Of a DNA stretch of 64,000 nucleotides, positions 16,585 through 24,608 are shown one piece after another. The translations under genes and the position numbers were made by a program. The notes beneath the pieces were generated by a model, which ran no database searches, was not told where the DNA came from, and saw nothing but the letters and a program-made list of their open reading frames with translations. The stretch spans positions 85,103-149,102 of the forward strand of contig CANOHT010000002.1 in NCBI GenBank assembly GCA_947565865.1, read 5' to 3'. The number at the start of each line of letters is the position of its first letter. The stretch's first letter is position 1. This DNA comes from an uncultured Clostridia bacterium. GTDB lineage: Bacteria; Bacillota; Clostridia; Christensenellales; Aristaeellaceae.

Positions 16585-17955
16585 TCAGAACTCGCAGTTC
16601 ATGGGGGTTCGGCAGTAGGGGATGACATCGCGGATGTTCTCCACCCCCGTGAGGTACATCAGCAGCCGCTCGAAGCCCATGCCGAAGCCGGAGTGGGTGC
16701 ATCCGCCGTAGCGGCGCAGGTTCAGGTACCAGTACATGGACTCCTTGGAGATATTCAGCTCGTCCATGCGGGCGGAAAGCAGATCCAGCCGAGTCTCGCG
16801 CTGGGAGCCGCCCATCAGCTCGCCGGAGCCGGGCACTAGAAGATCCACCGCGGCCACCGTTTTGCCATCATCGTTCTGGTACATGTAGAAGGCCTTGATG
16901 TCCTTGGGCCAGTTATATACAAACACCGGCGAATGGAAGTATTCCTCGGTGAGGTACTTCTCATGCTCCTTGGCGGTGTCCTCGCCGTACTTGGGCTCGA
17001 ACTGGAAGCGATCCTTCACCTTGCGCAGGATGGTGATGGCCTCCTCGTGGGTGATGCGGGCCGCGCCGGAGACCGCCAGGGTCCGCAGCTTTTCCAGAAG
17101 ACCGCCGCCGTTGAACTTGTCCAGGAATTCCAGCTCGTCCGGGCACTTCTCCAGCACCGTCTGCACCAGATATTGAAGGAAGTCCTCTTCAATATCCATC
17201 AGCTGATGGATGTCGCAGAAGGCGATTTCCGGCTCAATCATCCAGAATTCCGCGGCATGGGTTTTCGTGTTGCTGTTCTCGGCGCGGAAGGTGGGGCCGA
17301 AGGTGTAAATCTTCGAGAAGGCCATGGCGAAGGTCTCGCCTTCCAGCTGACCCGTTACGGCCAGAGAGGTGGCCTTGCCGAAGAAATCCTTGCTGGGATC
17401 CTTCTGCTCCTCGGGGGGCAGGGTGGTGACGATAAAGGTGTTGCCCGCGCCCTCCGCGTCGTTGGAGGTAATCAGAGGTGTGTGGACATAGAGATAGCCC
17501 CGCTCCTGAAAGTAGGTGTGAATGGCCATGCTGGCCACGCTCCTTACCCGGAAGATCGCCTGGAAAAGGCGGGTGCGGGGACGAAGATACGCGATTTCCC
17601 GCAGGTATTCCAGGCTGTGGCGCTTGGGCTGGAGAGGATAATCCTCGGGGCAGTCGCCCTCCAGGATAATGCTTTCTGCCTGAATCTCAGGGGTGGAGGG
17701 ATCCCGGTAGGAGGAGACCACCTTGCCCGTCACCGTGACGGCCGCGCCCACATGAAAGGTCTGCACAGTATCGAAATCGGCAATATTCTGGTCATACACC
17801 ACCTGGGGATTCTTGAAGCAGGCGCCGTCAAAAAAGTCAATGAAGCCCATATTCTTCTGCTTGCGGTGGTTGCGAATCCAGCCCCGCAGGGTGACGGTCT
17901 GTTCCAGAAGCTCACTCAAGCGATCCTTGAGCTCAAGGGTGGTAATGACATCCAT
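16585..17955 (-). CDS. asnS: Asparaginyl-tRNA synthetase
   Basis: A 456-residue class IIb synthetase that charges tRNA(Asn). The N-terminal OB-fold anticodon-binding domain (VTLRGWIRNHRKQKNMGFIDFFDG) is followed by the catalytic core. The block FRAENSNTKTHAAEFWMIEPE is motif 2 and separates AsnRS from AspRS; GFGMGFERLLMYLTG near the end is motif 3. Start MDVITT at 17955 follows AGAAGGAG by 8 nt; 10 further in-frame upstream codons overlap the 5' leader. It has its own promoter at 18016-18044. Confidence 0.95.
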   Translation of the reverse strand: MDVITTLELKDRLSELLEQTVTLRGWIRNHRKQKNMGFIDFFDGACFKNPQVVYDQNIADFDTVQTFHVGAAVTVTGKVVSSYRDPSTPEIQAESIILEGDCPEDYPLQPKRHSLEYLREIAYLRPRTRLFQAIFRVRSVASMAIHTYFQERGYLYVHTPLITSNDAEGAGNTFIVTTLPPEEQKDPSKDFFGKATSLAVTGQLEGETFAMAFSKIYTFGPTFRAENSNTKTHAAEFWMIEPEIAFCDIHQLMDIEEDFLQYLVQTVLEKCPDELEFLDKFNGGGLLEKLRTLAVSGAARITHEEAITILRKVKDRFQFEPKYGEDTAKEHEKYLTEEYFHSPVFVYNWPKDIKAFYMYQNDDGKTVAAVDLLVPGSGELMGGSQRETRLDLLSARMDELNISKESMYWYLNLRRYGGCTHSGFGMGFERLLMYLTGVENIRDVIPYCRTPMNCEF

Positions 17956-18015
17956 CTTCGTGCTCCTTCTGTCAGATCGGCGCATGGCCTGGCTGACGAT
18001 TGGTGATTACTCATT

Positions 18016-18044
18016 ATCATAGCACAAATTGGCGCTGACCGCAA
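18016..18044 (-). promoter_or_regulatory. Promoter of asnS
   Basis: Minus strand: TTGCGG (18044-18039), 17-nt spacer ending TGC, TATGAT (18021-18016). About 55 nt from the start codon, with no room for a T-box. Confidence 0.75.
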
Positions 18045-18170
18045 CGGGGCGGCGGGAGTTTTTTGCGCAGGGCCGGGCAGAGATCCGCCCAAGCCCCGGG
18101 GGCATACGCCCGCTCCGCTAAACCCATGGCAGGGATCAGCGTCCCCGATGGAAGCGGGGGCGCCGGGGAC

Positions 18171-18917
18171 TTACAGGATTTTTTCCAGCGCATGGTCAGC
18201 GCCTTCAAAAAGCCTGTATTCGTGCGGAATTTGAAGCGCGTTCAGATGGAGATGCAGAATTTCGTTGTCGCAGTACAGCACGTCGCCGGTTCCCACATGC
18301 AAGGAGATTTTCAGCTGCCCGCGGATGCTGTCCGCATAGCGTGACGCCTCGCAGAGGACGTTGCCGTCGAAGAATTTTTCCTCCCGCATCATGGTGCGAT
18401 AAATTTCCGCCGCCTGTTCAACCGGTGTGCCAACGGTGAGATAATCCTTATGAAAATAATGATGATAGGTGCCGGCGTATGCGACGAGCGCGGAAAAGAG
18501 ATCGGGATACCGGAAAGCCAGGCGCGCCGCGATGCCGCCGCCCATCGAAAACCCGGATACGGTTCGTCCCTCGCGTGAGGATACGGTTTGGTACAGGCTG
18601 TCGATGTGCGGGAGCAACTCCTGAATGAACATGGGCGCGACGGGCAAGTCCTTGACATCGCCGTTGACATGGGCGTGATTGACAAAGACGGTGATCGCTT
18701 TCCTGCCGCGGCACACCTTTTCCATGGCCTGGATTTCAGACGACTCATTGCCCATCCAGCCATGAAAATGGTATGCCACGGGATACCGCCTGTCCCCGGA
18801 CGCATCATCGTCCGGAAGGTAGATGCTGTATCCGATGTCGTGCTTGTATATCCGGCTGTAAAAGGTTCGATGGTGGACGCCTTGAACCTGAACCTTGGGC
18901 GGGTTGATATAATTCAT
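18171..18917 (-). CDS. Alpha/beta-hydrolase of the esterase D family
   Basis: A 248-residue cytoplasmic esterase. The start fits the esterase D/feruloyl-esterase-like fold (GYSIYLPDDD, then YPVAYHFHGWMGNES). The nucleophile elbow is GFSMGGG (Ser near residue 122), and GADHALEKIL at the C-terminus supplies the catalytic His. An Asp in HVGTGDVLY could complete the triad. AAGGAGG lies 10 nt before the ATG. Substrate unknown; acetyl- or feruloyl-esters of plant polysaccharide are possible, given the GH3 enzyme in the window, but nothing links them directly. Confidence 0.85.
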   Translation of the reverse strand: MNYINPPKVQVQGVHHRTFYSRIYKHDIGYSIYLPDDDASGDRRYPVAYHFHGWMGNESSEIQAMEKVCRGRKAITVFVNHAHVNGDVKDLPVAPMFIQELLPHIDSLYQTVSSREGRTVSGFSMGGGIAARLAFRYPDLFSALVAYAGTYHHYFHKDYLTVGTPVEQAAEIYRTMMREEKFFDGNVLCEASRYADSIRGQLKISLHVGTGDVLYCDNEILHLHLNALQIPHEYRLFEGADHALEKIL

Positions 18918-19169
18918 CGCTTTTTTTCCTCCTTGGCGGCAGCGTCAATGGTTCGCGAATCAGGCGCATATCAGATCGTCAAGCAATGCGCAATGGTAGT
19001 ATTGCATACTCATGATGGGAACGCAAGTAGCGAAAGCTATTTTTTGTCAGTTTCGGGACAGGCAGGTCATCCTCGCCATTGAATGCAAGACAACGGCCGG
19101 CGCATCATGATCTGCCGATGTTCCGAGGCGGAAGCGGAAAGCAGGCTGCGGGCAAAGAAGAGTAAGCCG

Positions 19170-20570
19170 TCACTTAGCCAGCCTGCGCAGCAGCTCCGCC
19201 ATGGTCTCCCTCTCCGCCGCTCTCCACGGCAGATTCGGCCAATAGCGCGGCAGATAATACTCCCCATCGTAGGGCTGACGGTAGCTTGCCGTGTTGCGGA
19301 TGAACAGCAGCGCCGTTTCCCGCCCCTTCAAGTCCCTTTCTATGCTGATCGTTTCCCCGAAGGCCACCGTGCCCGACGGCTTAACCAGAAACGCCGCCGT
19401 GATCTCCTCCAGCCCTGTGAACCACCGCAGGCACTCGTCCTTGATATACCCCTCGCCCTTTGCCAGCCCGTAGGTCACCGTTACCCTGTCCCCTTCAATC
19501 GTCACCGCCGCCTTGCCTATGATGAACAGGTTGCCGGCCACCAGGTCGTAGGTCTGTACCCCCTGGCGCGTCAGATCAACGGGTACGACGGGATACCACT
19601 TGTCCGTCCGCTCCGGACACAGCTCCCGCAGCGAAAGCCCCGCCAGGCATACGGTGTTGCGGTCATACCAGACCGCCCGCCGGGCTGGTTCCGGCGAGGG
19701 GCTCGGCGTCGGGGGCGGCGCGTCAGGCCCCCGCGTTGAAGGGGCTTCGGAGGATGCCGGCCCGTCAGAGGGCATGGGCCCCTCCCCGGGCGACGGTGAC
19801 GGCCTCGGCGTGGTCGCGGGCGCGGCCGTTATCGGCGGCGTCTGTAGCTCGAAGGCCGGGTAATGGGCCGCGTCCACCCCGGACGGCGCAGCGCAGGGAG
19901 TCAGCCTGCCCGTGAGAACGTCGTAGGTCTGCCAGCCATCCGCCGGATTGTAAAAGTAGGAGGATGCGCCCTGGGCATAGACAATGCTTTCCAGCGAGTT
20001 GTCGCCCTTGTAGCGAACCCGCGCGCCGTCATCGGCGGTGTAGCTGTACGCCGACAGCCTGCCCTGGCTGTCAAAGGCCAGCTCCACACCGCCGACGGCA
20101 AGGCCCGTTAACTCTCCCCGTCCATCATACCGGTAGGTCTTGTCCCGGCTGCCGTCGGGTTCGGGATCAGGGTAGGAAAGGCTGATCTTCGCAGACGCCC
20201 GCCCCGCCAGATCCAAAGCGGCGCTGGCGTATCCGCCCCGCTCCGACCATTGCAGCAGCAGGGTTCCCGTGTTGGGAACAGCGGCAAGCGCGTCGCAAGA
20301 GTAAACGGTTCCGTCGTCGCCGCGGGGCAAAAAGGTGTATTGGGCGGAGCCCGCGCTGCCGGTCAGGGTCAGACTGTCCAGGCGGCGGGGCTCCTCCAGG
20401 ACAAGACAGGTACAGGATTCCGTGGCAAAAATGCTGTAACCGGGCGCAGCCGGGGCGTAGGGAACCGCGGTGAGCAGCGAGCGGTCGGCGGGAATACGAA
20501 TGGCGGCGGCCGATGAAGCCGCCAGAACAAACACAAGGGTAAAGCAAACAAGCGCATATCTTTTCATCAT
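19170..20570 (-). CDS. Exported protein with YD-like repeats and a Pro/Ser-rich linker
   Basis: A 466-residue protein with a Sec signal peptide (cleavage near AAA at residue 23). Residues about 140-205 contain YRYDGRGELTGL and LAFDSQGRLSAYSYT, resembling RHS/YD repeats but only two or three copies. A low-complexity linker of prolines, serines and threonines spans about residues 245-295. A separate C-terminal domain (about 300-466) has no motif I know. The linker joining two folded parts is typical of exported Clostridia proteins. ATGs at 20570 and 20567 both follow GAGGGAATC. Function unknown. Confidence 0.7.
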   Translation of the reverse strand: MMKRYALVCFTLVFVLAASSAAAIRIPADRSLLTAVPYAPAAPGYSIFATESCTCLVLEEPRRLDSLTLTGSAGSAQYTFLPRGDDGTVYSCDALAAVPNTGTLLLQWSERGGYASAALDLAGRASAKISLSYPDPEPDGSRDKTYRYDGRGELTGLAVGGVELAFDSQGRLSAYSYTADDGARVRYKGDNSLESIVYAQGASSYFYNPADGWQTYDVLTGRLTPCAAPSGVDAAHYPAFELQTPPITAAPATTPRPSPSPGEGPMPSDGPASSEAPSTRGPDAPPPTPSPSPEPARRAVWYDRNTVCLAGLSLRELCPERTDKWYPVVPVDLTRQGVQTYDLVAGNLFIIGKAAVTIEGDRVTVTYGLAKGEGYIKDECLRWFTGLEEITAAFLVKPSGTVAFGETISIERDLKGRETALLFIRNTASYRQPYDGEYYLPRYWPNLPWRAAERETMAELLRRLAK

Positions 20571-20652
20571 GATTCCCTCTGGCTTTTAACTTTTGTAAAG
20601 GAGAAAGGACAGAAGCTGTCCCATCCCTGGCCAGATGATGGAACATGGTTCT

Positions 20653-20681
20653 ATTGTGCTGGTTTTGCACCGTAAAGTCAA
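20653..20681 (-). promoter_or_regulatory. Promoter of the YD-like secreted protein
   Basis: Minus strand: TTGACT (20681-20676), 17-nt spacer, CACAAT (20658-20653). It lies about 80 nt from the start codon. The rest of the 415-bp gap (20571-20986) holds this promoter and the terminator at 20811; no gene was seen. Confidence 0.6.
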
Positions 20682-20810
20682 TGCACTGGATGGCGTTTTT
20701 GTTTCTTATAGGTCGCGCTCCACGGTTTTTTTTCCGGGTTCTCCTTGCTATGGATTGGTTTTGTTCCTGGGGCACAGGGGCAAAGCGAAGGTGACAATGG
20801 GTGCAGGGAC

Positions 20811-20853
20811 AAAAAGCCGCGGCAGGACATCGCAGTGGCGAACCTGCCGCGGC
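20811..20853 (-). terminator. Terminator of the Spo0A_C-like gene
   Basis: Minus strand: GCCGCGGCAGG (20853-20843), 16-nt loop, CCTGCCGCGGC (20826-20816), then TTTTTG. It is 134 nt past the stop of the gene at 20987. Confidence 0.85.
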
Positions 20854-20986
20854 GCCTGTTCGCGCCATGAATTCAGGTTTTCCGCCGGCAGCCCTGCTAC
20901 CGCCTCATGAACACGGAGGCGGCAAGCCTGCTTTCATGGGCTGTGAGGTATCCTGTTTTATGCGAGTTTCACGCGTGTTCCGCGCA

Positions 20987-21340
20987 TCAGCAGCGATTTC
21001 GCTTCGCCTCAAGCGGCGGCTGAATTTCCAGGGCGCAGTCCACCATCAAGCTGAGAAACTCGCTGACCGACGGACACCACAACAGACGGTATCCCGCCGC
21101 CTGCCGCATGGCTTCGGGGTCGTTGTCCCAGGCGCGGCGAATCAGGGTACGGAGATTCCGCTCAATGGAACGCTCGTTGCAGCAGAAAAGCGCTGCCATG
21201 GGCGTGAAAAGGTGCTTTTTCATGTTGCACAGGCGCGACGGCTCGTCGATGGCCAAACGGATTGCGTGGCAGGCCAAATCATAGCCCTTGTAATGGCGGC
21301 CAACGCCCAGAGTATGGAGAATACATTCTACATTTTTCAT
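20987..21340 (-). CDS. Orphan Spo0A C-terminal-domain protein
   Basis: A 117-residue protein resembling only the DNA-binding effector domain of Spo0A. The order is a first helix with HTLGVGRHYKGYDLACHAI (compare 'H.iGvpaHiKGY.ylr.AI' in Spo0A), then KKHLFTPMAALFCCNERSIERNLRTLIRRAW (compare 'LYP.iA..f.tt.srVERaiRhaie.aW'). The recognition-helix arginines are kept. No receiver domain exists, and the upstream 290 bp encodes none. It could bind 0A-box-like DNA without phosphorylation control. The ATG at 21340 follows AGGGGG. It is transcribed away from secDF. Confidence 0.82.
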   Translation of the reverse strand: MKNVECILHTLGVGRHYKGYDLACHAIRLAIDEPSRLCNMKKHLFTPMAALFCCNERSIERNLRTLIRRAWDNDPEAMRQAAGYRLLWCPSVSEFLSLMVDCALEIQPPLEAKRNRC

Positions 21341-21550
21341 TCAAAAATCCCCCTTCCATGGTTTCTTGGATGCAAATCGGCGGTGTGGCAAAAGGGCTGT
21401 TAGAATCGGAATTCACGCGAATCATGCGCAATTCCTGTAACAGAGCGCTATATGCTCATCTGATATGAAAGAAAAAGGAAACCAGCGGGGTGCGCAGGGC
21501 CTGGAAGCCTGGGGGAAACGCCCGGTTCCCCGGGGAGAATAGACTTTTTC

Positions 21551-21579
21551 TTGACGAAAATGTCCAAAAACGCTATAAT
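21551..21579 (+). promoter_or_regulatory. Promoter of the small exported protein and secDF
   Basis: TTGACG (21551-21556), 17-nt spacer ending CGC, TATAAT (21574-21579). The transcript would begin near 21586, about 50 nt before the small gene at 21635. No other promoter or terminator is seen before secD. Confidence 0.88.
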
Positions 21580-21634
21580 CATCTTATATGTGTATGCGGG
21601 CACGGCGACGCGTCCGACAAAGGAGGGAGCGGCA

Positions 21635-21973
21635 ATGCGGCATGGGGGCCTGTGGGCCTTAGGCGTTGCGCTGCTCCTTTTGCTGGGCGCAGGCGCGCTG
21701 GTGGAGGGCCCTGACGCGGCGGAAGTCCCGCCGTCGCCCGTGCCAATCTCAGCGGCGGCCATCCTGCCCTCGGCGGAAGGCCAGGCTCAGCAGACGGCGA
21801 CGGTCGTGCCCAGAGGCTGGCGGGCTGATCGCCGGCTGGCCTCGGGACAGGCGGAGCGCGCAGGCCTTCCCGTCATCCGCCCGGTGTGCGATGGCAACGG
21901 CTATCCTTTGGGCGCCTTGAGCTATGTACGCACGGTATACACGGTCTGCCGCCCGGAGGCTTTGGCCGGATAG
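21635..21973 (+). CDS. Small exported protein upstream of secDF (candidate secretion-monitor leader)
   Basis: A 112-residue protein. Residues 1-25 (MRHGGLWALGVALLLLLG...) form a signal sequence or membrane anchor. The rest is proline- and alanine-rich with no fold I recognise, ending VCRPEALAG. The start at 21635 has AAGGAGGG 9 nt upstream; a longer frame starting at 21551 would overlap the promoter. It is the first gene of the secD-secF transcript, 61 nt before secD. Its position and exported N-terminus match arrest peptides that monitor Sec activity (SecM, VemP), although none of their arrest motifs is visible. It could also be an ordinary exported protein. Confidence 0.7.
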   Translation: MRHGGLWALGVALLLLLGAGALVEGPDAAEVPPSPVPISAAAILPSAEGQAQQTATVVPRGWRADRRLASGQAERAGLPVIRPVCDGNGYPLGALSYVRTVYTVCRPEALAG

Positions 21974-22000
21974 GCTGCGCCGGATGGGTCGTCCATGAGG

Positions 22001-22022
22001 TTTTCCAATTTTGAATGGAGAG
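22001..22022 (+). promoter_or_regulatory. Hairpin that could mask the secD ribosome site
   Basis: UUUUCCA (22001-22007) can pair with UGGAGAG (22016-22022) through seven pairs including two G-U, with an 8-nt loop. The 3' arm contains the GGAGAG ribosome site of secD, 12 nt before its ATG. A modest structure whose role is inferred from position. Confidence 0.4.
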
Positions 22023-22034
22023 GAAGCAAGCGAT

Positions 22035-23363
22035 ATGAAGTCCAACAATCGCAAGCGCATGAACGGCAAAACCAAGGCCGTCATCGCGCTGTCCATCATG
22101 CTGGTGCTGACCATCGTCATCGGCGTACTCGGCTTCACCGGTATGCCCCTTGACAGCCGCGGTCTGTACAAGCTCAAGACCTGGCTCCCCACCACGGACG
22201 CGGCTGCCTGGCCCACGTCCCTGCCCCTGGGCCTTGACCTGCGCGGCGGCGTGTTCGTCGAGTATTCCGCCGCCCGGCCCGAAAACAGCGAGGCCAACTT
22301 TGATTCCCTGGTCAGCGGCACCATCGGCGTCATTCAGCAGCGCTTGACCGACAAGGGCTACGCGGAAAGCACCGTGCAGCGAATCGGCGGCGACGGCATC
22401 CGCGTGGAGATCCCCGACGTGACCGATCCCAGCGCCGTGCTGGATCTGATCGGCTCCCCGGCCCAGATGGATTTCCGCGGCCCTGACGGCGTGACCTTCA
22501 TGACCGGCGACATGGTGGAGACCGCCAATGTGGCCTATCAGGACGGCGAGTACGTCGTGGCCTTCCAGCTCAATGACGAGGGCGGCCGCATCTTCGCGGA
22601 GAAGACCGCCGAGTTCCTGGGCCGGAACATCACCATCTACCTGGACGACGCCGTGCTGGTGGACGCCACCGTGCAGTCCGTCATTACCGGCGGCAGCGGC
22701 GTGATTAACGGCATGGGCGGCGAGGAGCGCGCCCGCACCGTGGCGGCGCAGATTCAGTCCGGCGCTCTGCCCCTGGTGCTGACCCAGCAGAAGGTTGATA
22801 CCGTGTCCGCCACCCTGGGCGACGATGCCCTGTCCACGTCCGTTCTGGCCGCCTTCATCGGCATCCTGCTGGTGATGTTGGTCATGGTTCTGCGCTACCG
22901 CCTCAACGGCATCGTTGCCTCTTGGGCGCTGTGCGTGTACATCATCGTGCTGTTCTTCCTCATCGCCGTGATTCCCGGCATCCAGCTGACCCTGCCCGGT
23001 TTGGCGGGTATCGTGCTGGGCATCGGCATGGCGGTGGACGCCAACGTGATTATCTTCGAGCGCTTCAATGAGGAGGTTCGCGCGGGCAAGCCCCTGAAGG
23101 CCTCCGTTCGCGCCGGCTTCAAGAACGCCATGAGCGCCATCCTGGACGCCAACGTGACCACCATGATCGCCGCCATCGTGCTGCTGATCTACGGCACCGG
23201 CTCCATTCAGGGCTTTGCTAAAACCCTGCTGCTGGGCGTGGTGACCTCCATGTTCACCGCTGTGGTCGTGACGCGCTTCCTGATGAAGAATATTGTGAAC
23301 CTGGGCCGGATGGACGCAAAGCTGTTCACCTCCGGTCTCCAGGCGCGGAAGGAGGAGCAGTAA
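22035..23363 (+). CDS. secD: Protein translocase subunit SecD
   Basis: A 442-residue membrane protein that with SecF uses the proton-motive force to help SecYEG release exported proteins. Helix 1 is near residues 15-35. The periplasmic-type P1 region includes LPLGLDLRGGVFVEY, the conserved SecD motif D1, and QQRLTDKGYAE. Five C-terminal helices start near residue 275, with GIVLGIGMAVDANVIIFERFNEE, the SecD D4-D5 signature. The large P1 head is short, as in other Firmicutes. Start at 22035 (MKSNN) after GGAGAGGAAG. TAATG overlap with secF. Confidence 0.95.
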   Translation: MKSNNRKRMNGKTKAVIALSIMLVLTIVIGVLGFTGMPLDSRGLYKLKTWLPTTDAAAWPTSLPLGLDLRGGVFVEYSAARPENSEANFDSLVSGTIGVIQQRLTDKGYAESTVQRIGGDGIRVEIPDVTDPSAVLDLIGSPAQMDFRGPDGVTFMTGDMVETANVAYQDGEYVVAFQLNDEGGRIFAEKTAEFLGRNITIYLDDAVLVDATVQSVITGGSGVINGMGGEERARTVAAQIQSGALPLVLTQQKVDTVSATLGDDALSTSVLAAFIGILLVMLVMVLRYRLNGIVASWALCVYIIVLFFLIAVIPGIQLTLPGLAGIVLGIGMAVDANVIIFERFNEEVRAGKPLKASVRAGFKNAMSAILDANVTTMIAAIVLLIYGTGSIQGFAKTLLLGVVTSMFTAVVVTRFLMKNIVNLGRMDAKLFTSGLQARKEEQ

Positions 23364-24265
23364 TGGCCATCAAGAATCGTTCCAGGATTTGCCTGATGAT
23401 TTCTGCCGCCATCATGGCGGTGGCGCTGGTGATGTCCCTTTTTGGCGCGGGCATCAACCTGGGCATCGACTTTGCGGGCGGTCTGTCCATGCAGTACAGC
23501 ATGGGCGGCGAATTTGACCAGGAGGATCTGCGCGCCGTGCTCAATGACATGGGCGTGGGCGATTATACCCTGACGGTGCAAGGTGCCAACCGTGACGAGG
23601 TGAACATCCGCATCAAGAGCGTGGATGAAGAAGGCGTCCAGGGCGTACAGGAGAATTTCCAGGCGGGCCTGATGGAGAAGTATCCCAACATGGTTGCCGC
23701 AGGCGAGGTGAACTACGTTGGCCCCGTGGCTGGCGCGACCCTGCTGCAGAACGCCATCGTCTCCGTGCTGCTGGCTTCCGTGCTGATGCTGATCTACATT
23801 GCCATCCGTTTTGACTTCAACTCCGGCGTGGCGGCTGTGGCGGGCCTCCTGCATGACGTGCTGATGATGCTGTCCTTCATGGTTCTGCTTCGTTCCGTCA
23901 TCCAGATGAACTCCTCCTTCATCGCGGCCATGCTGACCATCGTGGGCTATTCCATCAACAACACCATCGTCATCTTCGACCGCATTCGCGAGAATGCCAA
24001 GAAGATGCCCTCGGATGCCCGCGCAAACGTGGTGAACCGTTCCGTCAAGGAGTGCCTGGGCCGTACCATCAACACCACCCTGACGACGCTGATTACCATT
24101 GTGGCCCTGTATGTGCTGGGTGTGGACGCCATCAAGGAATTCGCCCTGCCCATCATCGTCGGCATCCTGTCGGGCGTATACAGCGCCAACATGATTAACG
24201 GTTACATCTGGGCGGCGCTGGAGGAAAACAAGCGCGCTCCCAAGGCGAAGAAGGCGGCCAAGTAA
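23363..24265 (+). CDS. secF: Protein translocase subunit SecF
   Basis: A 300-residue partner of SecD with six predicted helices. Motifs are GINLGIDFAGGLSMQ (F1), FDFNSGVAAVAGLLHDVL, and GYSINNTIVIFDRIREN (F4-F5). The first base of its ATG is the last base of the secD stop, so the pair is translationally coupled. The lysine/alanine-rich tail is usual. A hairpin (24309-24339) follows. Confidence 0.95.
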   Translation: MAIKNRSRICLMISAAIMAVALVMSLFGAGINLGIDFAGGLSMQYSMGGEFDQEDLRAVLNDMGVGDYTLTVQGANRDEVNIRIKSVDEEGVQGVQENFQAGLMEKYPNMVAAGEVNYVGPVAGATLLQNAIVSVLLASVLMLIYIAIRFDFNSGVAAVAGLLHDVLMMLSFMVLLRSVIQMNSSFIAAMLTIVGYSINNTIVIFDRIRENAKKMPSDARANVVNRSVKECLGRTINTTLTTLITIVALYVLGVDAIKEFALPIIVGILSGVYSANMINGYIWAALEENKRAPKAKKAAK

Positions 24266-24308
24266 TCCAGGCCGCGTCTCCATCAGATTGTCGTTGGAAG
24301 CGGAACGT

Positions 24309-24339
24309 GGCGCCAGAGGGCCCCAGGTTCTCTGGCGCC
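24309..24339 (+). terminator. Hairpin downstream of secF
   Basis: GGCGCCAGAG (24309-24318) pairs with CTCTGGCGCC (24330-24339). The stem is perfect but no T tract follows, so termination here is uncertain. The 340-bp gap to recJ also holds a second hairpin at 24513. Confidence 0.5.
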
Positions 24340-24512
24340 TGACCGAAAATCGGCGAGCCTCTACGGGGCGTTAAGACGGGGCCCAGTCCCTGTATGGCGA
24401 TTTTGCGCTTTTACGGCAGAAAAAGCTTTCCCGCACAGCCGCTGAGGGCGCGCGGGGAGGCGGGGCGAAGCCCCATGAAAAAAGCGGCTTTGCCTCTTTT
24501 TCGACACCCTGA

Positions 24513-24549
24513 GCGGAGGAACCTGCCTGAGGGCGGTTCCTCCGCTTTA
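24513..24549 (+). terminator. Terminator-like hairpin before recJ
   Basis: GCGGAGGAAC (24513-24522) pairs with GTTCCTCCGC (24536-24545) and is followed by TTTA. It lies 60 nt ahead of recJ, so it either ends the secDF transcript or belongs to the recJ leader. Confidence 0.5.
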
Positions 24550-24608
24550 TGCGTACAGTGGAACCTCGCGGACAATGCCGCCGTCAGCACCAAAGAGGAG
24601 GAAAGCTC

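Noticed and set aside
21551..21634. Extending the small exported protein to a start at 21551
   Set aside because: That region holds the -35/-10 promoter, so it would not be in the transcript; the AAGGAGGG-backed ATG at 21635 fits.
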